From: Flabesymbios commensalis
Taxonomy: Eukaryota; Annelida; Polychaeta; Terebellida; Flabelligeridae
Direction: 5' to 3'
Assembly (NCBI GenBank): GCA_964017125.1
Contig: OZ024911.1
Location: 35,353,520-35,417,519, forward strand
DNA length: 64,000 bases
Shown here: positions 12,366-25,414 of the stretch, piece by piece
Position numbering within the stretch: the first letter of the stretch is position 1
How the letters are laid out: each line of letters starts with the position of its first letter
Program-made: the position numbers and the translations under genes
Notes under the pieces: model-generated
Seen by the model: only the letters and a program-made list of their open reading frames with translations
Databases searched by the model: none
What the model was told of the DNA's origin: nothing

Positions 12366-13167
12366 ATAATGGTCTACTATCCGCTACTGCGGTCTACCAC
12401 CAGACTACTAATCCGCTCTATCGGAATACTATTTTGTTATAACGGTCTAGTATTTCTAAATACCACACCGTTATAATGTAACAGTAGACCGTAATAACGG
12501 AATAGACAGTTATAACGGAATGGTAGACCGTTATAACGTAATGGTAGACCGTTATAACGGAATACTATACCATTTTAACGGATTAATATACCGTTATAAT
12601 CAATACTAGACGGCAATAACGTGATAGTAGACCGTTATAATGGATTTGTAAACCGTTATAACGAAATACTAGACTGTTATAACGCAATACTAGACTTTTA
12701 TGGCGAAATACTGTAAACCGCTATGGCGAAATACTAGACCCGTATAACGGAATAGTAGACCATTATAACGGAATATCAGCTGAAACCGATTATTAGACCG
12801 TTATAAAGGAATAATATGCCGTTATAGTGAAGTATTAGACCGTTATAACTGTCCGCTAAAACAGATTAGTAGACCGTTATATCGGAATAGTAAACCATTA
12901 TAGCGAAATAGTGGACCTTTGTAGCGAAGTATTAGACTGCTATAACGGAATAGTGGACAGTTATAACGAAAAAGTAGACCGGTAAAACAGATTGCCTGAC
13001 CGCTAAAACGAAATAATAGACCGTTATAACTGAATAGTTGACCGCTAAAACAGATTAGTTGACCGTTATCATGAAATAGTGATCCATAAGAAAGGAACAG
13101 TAGACCGTTATAACGGATTAGTAGACCGTTATATCGGAATAGTAAACCATTACAGCGAAATAGTAGA
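12366..13167. repeat. 21-bp palindromic minisatellite
   Basis: About 38 degenerate copies of a 21-base unit, roughly AGACCGTTATAACGGAATAG plus one base. The core CCGTTATAACGG is a perfect 12-base palindrome. Up to about 12450 the unit reads in the reverse orientation (GGTCTACTATCCG); after that it reads forward. It is non-coding. Confidence 0.9.
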
Positions 13168-13732
13168 AATATCTATTTGAAATTTGAATAGTAATACAAA
13201 TCTCAAACCATGGCGAAAAATGGGGCCTATGACGTGCCCATGCATACACTTCTTTAAATTGCTGTGAGTGGAAAAGAAATTTCCAATGCGGCATCTCCAT
13301 AACTGTAGATCGATTCCCATATTCACCAAGAAGTTCTATGTACCTTCCAAAGTATATATGAATCTTTTTAGATATATAGGTGTACTATAATCAGCGTATT
13401 TGCATGATTTTATGACTCTGAATTAAATATGCCTTTTTGTATATACAAACACACACACATGCCATAAGATGTCTGAAAGGCCGGCACTGTTCTAAGACAG
13501 GGAGACGGGGAAGGGGAGGGGGGGTCGTGTGAACATGCTGATTATACATTATTAAATCAAAATTGTTTAAAAATTATATTTAAATTTTGAATATTGATAC
13601 GTTATTTAAATTTTATCCATGCCATTTTCTTTTGTAGATATGCCTCGATGCCGGACTTACTTGCGATGTTTCACATAACTATGAACCAAGCAGACATTCG
13701 CATCTAATTTTAAACTCATAAGTTAAGTAATA

Positions 13733-16700
13733 ATGGAAACTTTTTCTGAAGACCAAATCACATTCAGCGTCAACCTCGAGGATGCATCTCTCATCCAACT
13801 TAAATTCTTGGAAGAGATTAGTTCCCACCCAAAGCTTTTTTCTGGACCTTTTGTGAAGAATGCAATACGTCGCTACGAACAATGTTGGCTGCCATTAGCA
13901 AAAGAGGCAGATGAGCTGAATGTGTTATGGCCGCCATTAGACGTTTATTGGGTGTGGTATTGTCATATGCTGTCCCCTCACAACTACGAATCAGATTGCC
14001 AACGACTAATAGAAAAGGTACCCGATCACAGTCTTCGAACTAAAGAGAAAAGAACGAGCGCAATGGAAAAGACAAAGGAGGTGTGGTTAAGGGAATTTCC
14101 TGAAGAGCCATTTGAACTTGAACTTGACTTGGATGCTCTGCCTCCTCAGTATGAGGACAATTACCAAACACGATGTCAGTACGATCTGGAGTCTGCTGCT
14201 AAACGACAAGGTGTCTTTTTCTACCAAGTATCTCTCCCGCACTTTTTAGATAAAAAATTCCTCAAACGAGGTCTTCTTCGTTACAAACAGTTATTGTTCC
14301 TTAAGAAGCACAACCCTAAGGAGTTTTTAGTGCCATGTTATGATATGGATCTGATATGGCATTCCCACCAAGCCCATCCTCATTTATACAAAACAGAAAC
14401 GATTGCAATATGTGGTCTCTACCTGAATCATGATGATTCTGTCAACGAAAGATCCGAGGGCTCTAAGCTTGTACAGTCAGATCTGTCTACCAGAACTCTT
14501 TGGAAGGAGACATTTAATGAGGAGTTTTCTACAGCAGGTGCGATGTATAGAGGGGATCCTCCGTCGGGAAAGTTAACTCGCGTTACCGGAGCGCAACTAT
14601 ACCCCATGTTCAACAAGCAAACGAGAATGCGTATAACTAAAATGAACTTAACAAATTTTTCATTTAAGGGTAAATTTTCTATTAAAGGTTCTTTGGTTGA
14701 GCCGCGATTTGACGGATTGGTGCCGGTTTTCAAAGTACAAGGACCGGAAACGACATGGACATCCAACCTGAACTGGAACAGGCCAGGACCACTAGGCCAA
14801 GTGGACATTGACACCAGGCATGAGTCAACTTTACAGTTCAACTTAAACAAAAGTAACGGCTTCTTGTGTTTAAAGATGAGCCAAGTTATGGGTCAAGCAA
14901 ATCTGCCACTGAAACTGTTATTAAATGACGTCCCTCCAGATGGTAAGTCGATTCAGAAAAATCTGATGTTAGAGGGTGAAAATCCCGATTCGGCGGAAGG
15001 GAGTGCATCACTAGATCTACACATGTCTATTGATAAAGTGACGAAAGGCAATTGTGTTCTCAAACTGCAGCCTGGAAGCTTTGAATCGGCAGTAATGCCA
15101 GAAGACGTGGACGCCTTATGGGGACCCATACCATTACGACGTCTTCCAGATGATGTCACCAATGTCTGCTCTGTTGCCTCTCACAGGTAATCCCACATGC
15201 CACTGATCCAATACTGGTTCAATGTTGGCCTAGAGCTTCGGCCCAACATTGAAATAGCAGTGAGTCAGCGCCTCGTGTTTGCTGGTATATTTTTTATTGT
15301 TACTTCTGACAAAGGCATTTGAAGGGGTTCCATGGTGCTCAAAATTAGAGTCATCTTTAAAATAAAATGCACCAAGAGGAATCCATAGATTATCATGATT
15401 ATTTCTAAATACATTTTCCTGGAGAGAGATGTTCTTTACCATGTTTACAACGGTTTTAAAATAGGGATTATTAAGCATTATACAAAAGAGAACTTCTAAT
15501 AATCATTATAAACTGAACATAGGATGGAGTGGACCATATTTTTTTAGATTTTAATTAAATTATGTGTTTTATCGTGTGCTTCCATTTAATATGGTATATT
15601 CAGGTGGATAGGTCTTTATCATAGGTCCTCATATTCTTTTTACAGAAATATCAATTTCAATTATTTTAATGCTTTAAACATGTTTAAGGCAATGCAAATT
15701 GATATAATATACGTATTTCTACTTTAAAATAGAAGAATATCGGTGTAGGTCGCTATACATGCTATATGACAGAGACTGATAATGTTTAGTTAACCCTTTA
15801 ACCGCCAAACTATAAAGTATTTAATTGGAATGTTCAGATTTGACAAAATGAAAGCCATCGCTTTTGAAACCCTTTTATCTCTAACATGTTCAACATGTTC
15901 AAAGCTGGTATTTAATCTGTTAATTGGCTCATAAGAAATGAAAAAAAACTAATAAAGTCGGGACCGGCGATTAAAGGGTTAAATACAATTTTCAACAAGT
16001 AGTGGTGGATTTTAACCTGCGCCAAACACGACTATGATTGTTTGTAATTTGTTTCATTAACTGATCAAATCACTGTTAGTGAGATTGGCATTTGCAAATG
16101 TTTAGTCTCAAATTAAACGAATACAATGTACGAGTAATTTTCAATCATTTGAACTTGTGGGCCGCGGTGGCGAGATACAACTTCGAGCGGGTGAAGATAA
16201 GATAACTGGCAATTCAGCAGGACAAAAGTCCACATGCTTTTTTTGTGATTTTTCAGACTGGTTGATGCAGACGGACAACTGGCGTTCACATGTCGTATCA
16301 TTCATTCAGCCCCACTGAATATGTCATGTGTACAAGTTTTTCACGGAGGTGATTTGGCAGCAGTCTCTCATCTGATTTCAACCGACCAACTTCCAGTTCC
16401 TGATCAGGTAATGTTGATATCACGTAGCACTGTTTAATTCGATTTTTTTTCAAATATAATTCTATCATTTGTGAGATTTTTTGTGACATCGCCAGTTCAA
16501 ATTCCCCACCAAGCATCAACATGATCAACATGATAAGTGGCTAATTGGTGACATTTGACAACTGAACTTTTGCATGATAATTTCTTTAATTGACACGAAA
16601 TCCTACGAAAAATATTCTTTGACCTTTTTTTTATATAATTATGGGTAAGCAATCTCTACTACGCATAATATTTTATACTACGTATTAATATTTGTTTCTT

Positions 16701-18244
16701 ATATGTGAAGATAACTACTTTTATTGACCTGTTTATAATGTTTATCATGTTCATGTGGGGGGTTTTAATTGCGGAGTCATATTATCAAATTAATACAAAA
16801 ATAGGCCCACTCTATCACTTCAAAGACAGCATGGTCAGTGCTATACTCTTACACAACAGGTGGTTTCTTTCAATGAACGATTTAATATTTATTGCAGTGT
16901 GCATAATTGTCACATCAGTTTTAAAGGTCTCATCAGCTACTTTGAAAGTAGCATATAAAATGTTTTGCGTTCATGAGTACTACACTAAAAAAATACAACG
17001 GTAATCAGAAAACAACGACTACTTTTCAATTTCAATTTTTATTTTTTTCTGAAAAAGCTGTCAACGAATAATTATCCTACAATCAACCCGAAGAAAGGAG
17101 AAAGAGGAATGCTAATAAAGAACACCCACGGAGACTGGGGCATATGTCTGGGGCATTGGACTGGTGTGCGCAAGGGAACTGCCGGAAAACCAGGTATACA
17201 AATTCAAACTACAGACAGTATATAATCTTAATCATAAGGGATGGAAATGTTATTACGTTTAAAGGTGCAACTGTGATATATAAAAAATATATAAACTGTA
17301 AAAACCATGTCTTTTTTAGAATTGTTATCATAATCTCGTTTCAATGAATGCTGTTCTTATTTGGTAGTAATCTGGTAGAGAACATTACCATGATTACATC
17401 TATAACTATAATCATGATTATAACTGATTAATTTGTTTCATCCGCCAGTTATCTGGTTATGTGATTGATAAAATGAGAGGAAGTTCAAACAAAGTTGACT
17501 TTTTCAGGTGTGAAAGGAACGCGTACAAAGGCTCCAGTGAAAGGTGTCAAGGGTGTGCCGGGTGACCCCGGCTACATGGCTGTACAGTTCTTCAATCTAC
17601 GTGCCAACACTCTGAGAAATGCCAACATATGCCGCCACAGCCAGACCGTGTTTGACGTGGACCAGGTGAGGGTGGACCTGAAGAAGGGCCTGGTCACTGT
17701 GAAGGGGGACACGGACCAAGTGGTGGAGAACCTGTGCCTGGCATTCTCCGTGTCAGTGCTTCAGGTACTTACCCAGCCCCGCAGCACACCGCCCCCGGGG
17801 CTGCCCAGCGAGGTGACGTCCACCGCGAAATCGGTCCCGGCGACAACACGATCCAGACTGACCTCTTCTGGATCCAGCCATCACGGAATCGAACCCGAGA
17901 CATTTATCTTCATGATGGCTGTCGGGTACGCCTGCGCCACGCCTTGTAACAGCTACCTTTACTACCAGGAGTCTGGGGTCCTCAGCGGGGCGGGCATACC
18001 GCTGGAGCACGAGGGAGTAGATGTGGAGTTGACGGAGACTGAGGCGGGTCTCGCCGCACCAGACGGGTTTGATGACTGTGCCGGGTGCGGAGGGTGCGGT
18101 GGGTGTGGAGGGTGTAACACAGGTGGTGGTGATGCTGGTGGTGGTGGTGACGGCGGTGGAGGTGGAGCCGGCTGTGGAGGAGGTGGTGACGGAGGCTGTG
18201 GTAGCTGTGGTGGTTGTGGAGGCTGTGGTGGTTGCGGAGGCTAA
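13733..18244 (+). CDS. Glycine-rich domain-containing protein, GRDP/DUF1399 family (complete, 4 exons)
   Basis: Exons: 13733-15186, 16257-16407, 17058-17193, 17508-18244. Splice phases join (2/1, 0/0, 1/2) and give 825 residues. Seen: two family hallmark segments, LDVYWVWYCHMLSP near residue 68 and YDMDLIWHSHQAHPHLY near residue 205. A C2-like beta region follows at about 290-450, then NPKKGERGMLIKNTHGDWGI in the later domain. The C-terminus (about 775-825) is Cys/Gly-rich, with CGGCGGCGGC followed by Gly runs and another CGG series. Known of the family: plant GRDP1/2 affect growth and stress responses; animal members are uncharacterised, so no reaction can be named. Exon 4 is more GC-rich than the rest. 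The region between 17760 and 17950 aligns less obviously with the family than I expect, so an internal splice there cannot be excluded. The ATG is the first in frame before conserved sequence; an upstream AG at 13635-13636 may end an untranslated exon. Confidence 0.92.
15209..15280. repeat. GGCC hairpin repeat in GRDP intron 1
   Basis: CAATGTTGGCC is followed a few bases later by GGCCCAACATTG, an imperfect inverted pair. It belongs to the GGGCC hairpin family and ends in CTCGTGTTTGCTGG, the typical family terminus. Confidence 0.6.
15790..15982. mobile_element. piggyBac-type MITE in GRDP intron 1
   Basis: 193 bp, starting TTAACCCTTTAACCGCC and ending GGCGATTAAAGGGTTAA. The inverted ends are near perfect, with TTAA at both borders. 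It is non-coding. Confidence 0.8.
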
Positions 18245-18249
18245 CTGAC

Positions 18250-18430
18250 CCAATGTTGTTTTACTGTTGGGCCATCGTCGGGATGTTTTGTGTTTTCTGG
18301 GAATCCTGCTCTCCCATCAAACATGGGATGCTGAACCATTATTGGTTTGATGTTGGGCCAGCGTCGTACACATTAAACCGACATTGGGTCAACCCAACGT
18401 TGGCTTAATGTGTTGGTTATACATCGCAGA
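18250..18430. repeat. GGGCC-type hairpin repeats after GRDP
   Basis: Alternating CAATGTTG, TGTTGGGCCA and CCCAACGTTGG motifs in both orientations, starting six bases after the GRDP stop, so probably in its 3' untranslated region. Confidence 0.6.
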
Positions 18431-19230
18431 CGATGGGCAAACAATAGGCAAGCCTTACAGCCTTGTATACGATGGAAAACTTTCTTTATGTGACTATTTG
18501 TTTCTAATTTTACTTCAAATCTAATAAGTTAAGATTATCTTACAAGTGTGATCAATCACACAGCATCACCTTCGTGTAATATTTTTTTACTTAAAAGATG
18601 CCATCGCAAATACTAATTTAACATGTTTAATCATGATAATCTGATAATGTCGTAAAATTGATAAGCATCGCGTTTGTGAGATCGCTCTAAGACATCGGTT
18701 ATCTTTTCACGCATGTCGGCTTACCAATTTAAAAAAATAATTACATCTATAAACTAATAACACTTTACACTTTCTGCAAGCTTTCCGTATTGGAATCGCT
18801 GTAATTTGACGGGGTTAAAAATGAAATAATCCTAAAATTTGAGAACTGGTGCATGCTGCAACCAACACAATTGGTGCATACTGCAACCAAAACAAAAACC
18901 AACAGAGGCTGAGCAATGTTGATTTAATGTTGGATCATCATCTGTGATGTTAGCCCAAAACTAGTACTGTGCCAACATAATCGTATTTACTGTAAAGTGT
19001 TACTTACTAGAGAGGGACGTGGTTGCTTTCAACACAGATTTTTCTTGTCACTCAAATTAGCGCACCCAGAAAACATAATACATTGAACAATGTCTGTTTT
19101 AATGCTAGCTGGGCGTCATAGACGGTGGTCCAACAGTGGTTCAGCGCCCTCGTATTAGCTGGTGATTTTAATCAGTTAATCCCCGCTTTATAATTTGCAT
19201 ACAATATCCTGTTTTCGTCCTCTTTATCAT

Positions 19231-19545
19231 GTGGGCGGTGGCCCTAGGTTAGTGGCTAGCACCGCTGCCTTTCACGCCAGAGCTCGGTGTTCGGTTCCCG
19301 GTCTCGGCGGTTTGAAAGAAACAAAAAATGTTTCTTCCCCATCCACGTGTGAAAGTCAGTATTGTGGGGAGCCTCTGTGACCGAGAGGTGGCGTGCTCGG
19401 CCTCAGACCGCCAGGGCTCGAATTTTGAATCCTGTGTCTGGAGGACAGTGTCATCTCAATCATCTAACCATCCTCAGTAGGTTCTCCTGGCCCAGTTTAG
19501 CCTATATGTGCACAAAGGTGGCTTAAAGCCCGATTCATTTCACTT
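19231..19545 (+). mobile_element. Two-headed tRNA-like SINE, copy 1
   Basis: Two tRNA-like units in series. The first has TTAGTGGCTAGCACC (A-box-like) and GGTTCCCGG; the second has GACCGAGAGGTGGCGTGCTC and GGCTCGAATTTTG (B-box-like). It ends with GGCTTAAAGCCCGATTCATT. Copy 2 lies inverted at 42046-42360. Confidence 0.8.
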
Positions 19546-19742
19546 CTTTATCATGTTTATCGTCACGCACTTACATAACATGCTATCTCCAATTTTGTCG
19601 TTGCGGGCTCGAGCACTGCAGCTCGCGGCACTGTGTTGTATTTTTGGGCGAGACACCACACCCTGATGTGCTACACTTCACTCAGGTGTTAATGAGCACC
19701 GTATTGTACAGAAATGACAACGATGTGTACAATGAGGCTAAT

Positions 19743-19842
19743 ACCCAGTAAACACAGAACATTTGTATAACATTCATACAATGTATAAATGTTATACAAA
19801 TGTTTTACAAAAGTTATACAAATATTTTGTGCTTACTGGATT
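19743..19842. mobile_element. Hairpin MITE with CCAGTAAACACA ends
   Basis: Starts CCCAGTAAACACAGAACATT and ends TATTTTGTGCTTACTGGA, imperfect inverted ends. The inside is repeats of ATTTGTATAAC in both directions. Confidence 0.7.
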
Positions 19843-19847
19843 ATACT

Positions 19848-19949
19848 CAGTAAACACGAGACGTTGGCCAATGTTAGGACATTGTCGGGGACGATCGTCC
19901 AGCGTTAAGCAAACGTTGGGTCTACGCCTCCTGTTTACTTTACTGGATA
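19848..19949. mobile_element. Hairpin MITE with CAGTAAACACGAG ends
   Basis: Starts CAGTAAACACGAGACGTTGG and ends with TCCTGTTTACTTTACTGG. It shares termini with its neighbour at 19743 but has a GGCC-type interior like the copy at 41012. Confidence 0.65.
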
Positions 19950-20285
19950 TCTACTGAAACTAGGAGTTTTAAATAACTATTGTTAAGCGAAAAAAGATCC
20001 CGATGGGACCACTATTATATACACCAGAAATAATCATATTTTTCTCGTGATAGTACTTGTTTGTGATAGGAGTGACTTTCTTTATGGATATATTATATCT
20101 GTTTATATTTTACTGGCATGTTATTAGGATTTGCTGGTTAAAAGAATCAGTGACAATGTAACATTTTATTTTTAAATACTTTGTTTAGTGATTATAACAC
20201 AGCGTATGCAGTTTTAATAAAAAGTGATAAATGGTGTTTATGACCAGTGTATGTTTTTTATGACAAGTGTTTCATGTCTATGACA

Positions 20286-20291
20286 AATAAA
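20286..20291 (+). terminator. Possible polyadenylation signal for GRDP
   Basis: AATAAA about 2 kb after the GRDP stop, with another at 20216-20221. A 3' untranslated region of this length, containing a SINE, is possible but unproven. Confidence 0.3.
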
Positions 20292-20299
20292 GTGGACAC

Positions 20300-21660
20300 A
20301 GACAAAAAATGGTTTTGTTTCATTGTTTTGAACCCAATTATAGAGGCGTTCACACCCTTGTCCATAATACATGTAATAACCAGTACTGAAGATGAGATGG
20401 GTACACTTTAATAGTCATAGTTATCAAACCACATGCCGTTCTTCTTACTATCCCAGTCACACATGCACCACCGACGTATTGAGTAACAAAAATGCGTCGT
20501 TCCGAATTTTGTGAGGATATGAAAAGAGCTAGCGATCGGCTTATGACTAATATACAGCATGTTCGAATAAAATCGGATGGGTAAATCAGCGAATTCATAG
20601 TCGTGCGTATGTGTGACTAAATCTTACAGTGAGCATCTAGCTCAAATATGACCCACCTGGCGAGTCCCTATCGCATGTCCAGCGAGAATATATGGAATAT
20701 GGGTGTTCAGAATGACATATAACCTAGCGCACTTAGCGCCCACCCAGCGTGTTCCTAACGAATGTCCAGCAAAAAAATATAGAAAGGCCCAGTCACACAT
20801 ACAATCACGCACATCCGGCGCACCAAAAAATGAACAGTTTTAATCTGTGCGTTGTGATTCGCTTGGCGTGCGTCAGAATTCGTTGATGTTTTGACGAGAA
20901 CGCCGGATGAACGTGATTCAGTTCTTATGTGCGTCAACATCTGCGCACATTTCCTGCATGTTAAAAAATGTGAAATGCCCAGCTGAAAATTGTCCAGCTG
21001 AGTGCCCAGTGAATCGATTGTGAGCTGATTGCTGTTGTGTAGCTAGTTTCCTAATCCGTTTTCAATCTTGCGTTCTTGTTTCTATCCATTTATTAATTAT
21101 ATATTTTTGAATTCCATATCTTCACCATTACCCATAGGAATATTATATAGTGTAGGCAGCTTTTAAATATTGTGGATACATAAGCATTGGTGGCATAATA
21201 TTATTATGTAGAATCATAGGTGGCCAGAATAGTTCATAAACAATTATAAACCTAGTTATCTCCACCAACCTTGGCCTATCAATACCCATGGCAACTTCAG
21301 ATATTGCAGGCGGCCTACAAGCTGCTGACGATCAAACCATAGACATTTAATAGGCATCACCATCTTCTCCGCAGGCTTCCTAGGTATCGTAGGCGATAGA
21401 TATGTATCGTAGACATGATAGATATGTGCTTCTTTACATCTCCCTGGTTAACTCGATACTGTTAAAATGTTGGCCAGCATCCGAGACGGTGTTCTAACAT
21501 CAAAACAACAGTTGAGGGGGACTTTTACACACGACATTATGCCGCTTAGCTTGATTTTAAATATAGATATAATGTACACATTTTAATAATAACTTGTTTA
21601 TGACAGATAAGTCAAAAACTACTTTTCTATGTCAATAAAATATCTGCCACACTTTTTAGA
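20300..21660. other. Intergenic stretch, no gene recognised
   Basis: No coding exon or known repeat is recognised apart from a GGCC-type fragment near 21460-21510. Confidence 0.5.
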
Positions 21661-22558
21661 CATTAGTCCTGGGGCTGATTCTGAAAACTTAGATTTTGTT
21701 GCACCCCCGGAAGAACATAGGTTTTATGGTATATTTTTTTCTTTGGCTTACCAGCTTCCATTTTAAAAACATTACCCTTTCAAAATGTGTCCGAAAGAAG
21801 AAGAATAAATTTATTTGACCAAACATAATTAATTACAAATAATGTGAAAGGTACAAATAACAGTCAGGAGACCATAGTTAAGACAAAAAATGCCGCTACC
21901 ACTATGGCCACCTTTCACACAAAAAAATAAATAATTTCAAGATATTCAAGTTGCAAAGGGGTCAATGATTATGAAGAAAACGATATTGTACCAATGATTA
22001 CATAATAAATATTTACAAAAGTGCAAAAATGTAGATGGATTTATACAAATATATTTTAAATATATAGCAAAATGATAATGAGACAGTCGTCCCAACAAAA
22101 ATGTAAACTAGCTTGTCATGATATCATAATAATAATATAATAATATTATGTCAATACAGCTTGTGCAGAGCCAAAAGGCAGCAACTGCACACTTGTAAAG
22201 TAAGCGGATGCTGCCCTTCGGCTGAACAAAGAAGAATGAAACTAGGCACTTTATTCAGCTCCAATGGAAACAAAAGGTCGGCTGATTATGAAAGAGTAAA
22301 ATGAAATATGGTTAAACATGTTAAATAACAATAACAGTAAAAAAAATCAATTTTGATTCAACATGTTACATATATAACAGTGATTTAAATTACATACAGT
22401 ATTATATTTACTAAAGATAATTTTTTAAATGTATTTAGTGAAGCCAGTCATACTGTGTGTAGTTGCTTTTTTAATATTATTGAAGGCGTGTTGTTAATGA
22501 CGATGGGTAGTTGATATCTACTGCATTTAGGTGAGAATTCGTGTTTAACCATGGAGTT

Positions 22559-25414
22559 TCACAAATTGGTGCATCCTCCAGTATTGTAATTGTGAATTTT
22601 TGAACCAGTTTGGAAAGTAAAATTTTGAAAATACACAGGAAGACAATTATTTGTATTTTTAAAATAAAATTTTAGCTGTTGAACATAATGCAAGTCATAT
22701 ACTTTTAATACGTTAAGCTTCTTAAATATGGGATCAGTATGTGAAAAGAAATGACCTTTGTCTATTATTCGAATAGCCTTTTTTTGCAATTTTTGGATAC
22801 GCTTAGAGTCGTGTCCCCATGCCAGTAAACAATAATTAAGATGCGGGAGAATAAGAGAACTGTAAATTGTTAGGAGTGTTGTTTGAGGGAGCTGGTATTA
22901 ATTTATTAATTATTCCTATAGTTTTAGAAATTGTATTTGCTACTTTGGTCACCTGACTTTTCCAAATTAGATGTTTGTGCAAAATTAGTCCTAGAAAATC
23001 AAATTGTTCAACACACTCAATTTTTTCATTGTTTATTTCTATCTTTGGAATTTCTAAGCGTTTATTGGGCTGATAAAATAACATAAATTTAGATTTCTGT
23101 GTATTTAAAGTAAGTTTGTTTGCCCTTAACCATAGCCTAAGCTTGTTCAATTCGTTATTTAACATTTGCATGTTTACTTTTGTGTTATTTTAAAAAAAGA
23201 AGTCACTTAAATTGGCTAAAAGTGTGGTGTCATCTGCGTAAATAATAGTTTTAAAAATAGTGCTAGCAAAAGGTATATCATTCATATAGATTATGAATAA
23301 AAGCGGACCTAAAATCGATCTTTGTGGGACTCCAGTTAAAATTTTAAGAAATTTTCGATTTAATTTATTGAGCGACCTTGGATACCGTAGAATTTAAGTT
23401 TGTACAGTAAAATTGTATGGTTTAATGTATCAAATGCTTTGGATAAGTCCAAATATATGGTTATCGGTATATTGCCTTGTTCCATTCTACTTGTAATAGT
23501 GTTTATGATGTCTAGGGCAGCCAATTCAGTGGAATGTTTACTACGAAAGCCGTATTGTCCTTCATAATAAAGATTATTTAATGTAAAATAGTTATTTATT
23601 TGGTTGTAAATTACACGTTCAAATATCTTTGACAGTGCTGGTAAAAGAGATATTGGTCGATACTTTTTTATAGAGGTAGGATCACCTTTTTTGAAAAGAG
23701 GAATGACTTTTGCTAATTTAAGATTGTCTGGGAAAATGCCTGTGGTAAGTGATTGGTTTACTGTTGTTGTCACAGCTATTAATAAATCGAATTTAACAGA
23801 TTTTATTAAGAAAGTTTACGCCTGTACTGTTTTTATGAGGAATATTATCAAAATTTTTGGAAATGGTGTCTTCGGTAACTAGTTGAAATGAAAATCATTT
23901 AGAAGTTGGGCTATTCAAATATTTTTTTATGTGAATCTGGTTCAACATCGCTGAGTTTTGAAGCCAGAGTGTGACCAATGTTGACAAAATACTGATTAAA
24001 GTAATTCACAATGGTTTGAGTCTTACTAGTTATGTTATTATCTATTAACATTTTGTCGGGTGAAATTTTCTTTTTTGTACTTAAAATATTCTTTATAGCT
24101 GACCATGTTTTTTAATGTTAAATGCGTATTTGGTAAAGAGAGAATGGTAATGAGTTTTCTTTGCGATGAAAATACTTCTTTTTAAGACAACGTTAAGCGT
24201 ACGAAGATTTATTTTTCTTTGCTCATAGTCAAGCGAGTTAGTACGAGTGTTTTTTAAATTACGGTACAATGTGTCACGTCTTTTAATTGATTTTATAACT
24301 CCAGCTGTGATCCACTCTGATTTTGCGTGTTTAAATGTTTTAAATTTTACTTTTTTGCGAGTTAATTTTTTTTCTTTAGTTAAAACGTTCTCAATTATAC
24401 GATAATTTCTATTGGGGTCTGAAATTAAATCTGCACTAATTTTTTCATTCAGATTTGCTAATCTTATTTCGGTTTTGAAATCATTTAGAGAATCGGATGA
24501 AATGTTATTTACATAGATGTATTTATTAACCGGTGTTTGAGTATGATTAATGTTTATGGAGAGTAGATAGGGAAAATGATCTGATATGTTACTAGTTAAT
24601 ATGCAGGCTGATGTATCTATGAGATTGTAAGTTAACATACAAAAGAAATTGTCTATGAGTGAGCCTGACTTCTCGGATAATCTCGTTGGAAGAGTAATAT
24701 GGGGGTAAAAACTATGTGACGTTATGGTGTCAAAAAATTCATTAAAAATAGGTTTTTGGTTTACTTTCAGTAAGTTTATATTAAAGTCACCTGTTCGAAC
24801 TATCTCGCATTTGTTATTATCTAATTTATTGAAAATAGGGACTAATTCATTTATGAAGGATTGGTAATTCTCATTTCTTTCGCGTGGGGACCTGAATACG
24901 TTTCCTAGAATAATTTTTTCGTTTAAATTTTCTATTTCAATACAGAGACCTTCCCAAATAGTGTTTTTTTGTATAAATGTAATAATTTGTGTTTATATTT
25001 AAGTATATAGCTAGACCTCCATGCGAGGTGCATATTGATCCCTGTGAAATCTTTGTATAGCCAGGAATTAGTAGTAATCTTAGATCTGAATCGTCGGACA
25101 ACCAGGTTTCTTGGAGACAAATAGCGCCAAATTCAAATTGGTGCTGTTTTAATTCATTTAATATTATCCGTAATTGGTCAAATTCGGCGTGTATGGATTG
25201 AATATTAGGACTTGAAATAGTGAAATGTTTGTCTTCGTTCTATACAAAAAGCTATGAATTCATTATTATTAAAGTAAGGAGAGTGCTTAATAATGTTAAA
25301 GTCTTCTATTTTACTTTCATCGCGATCATTATTACTTACTAGATTTAAAACTTGATTTAAGGAGTTATTGTCGACTCCTCCATACTTCCTTAATACATAT
25401 TCTTCAGTTAACAT
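22559..25414 (-). pseudogene. LINE ORF2: endonuclease and reverse transcriptase, broken
   Basis: The endonuclease part (about 25414-24560) shows CLQETWLS, HGGLAIYL, GDFNINLLK and SDHFPYL, the APE-type active-site blocks. The reverse-transcriptase part shows YRPISLLPALSKIFE, QYGFRSKHST and the catalytic-strand block IYLDLSKAFDTLNH (23773-23360), then KLTLNTQKSKFMLF and FDFLGLILHKHLIWK (23171-22836). The C-terminal part near 22789-22559 retains KKAIRIIDKGHF. Open stretches lie in different frames with stops and frameshifts between them; the YADD block is not preserved in an open frame. The family fits CR1/Jockey-like clades; a finer assignment needs a tree. Confidence 0.88.
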
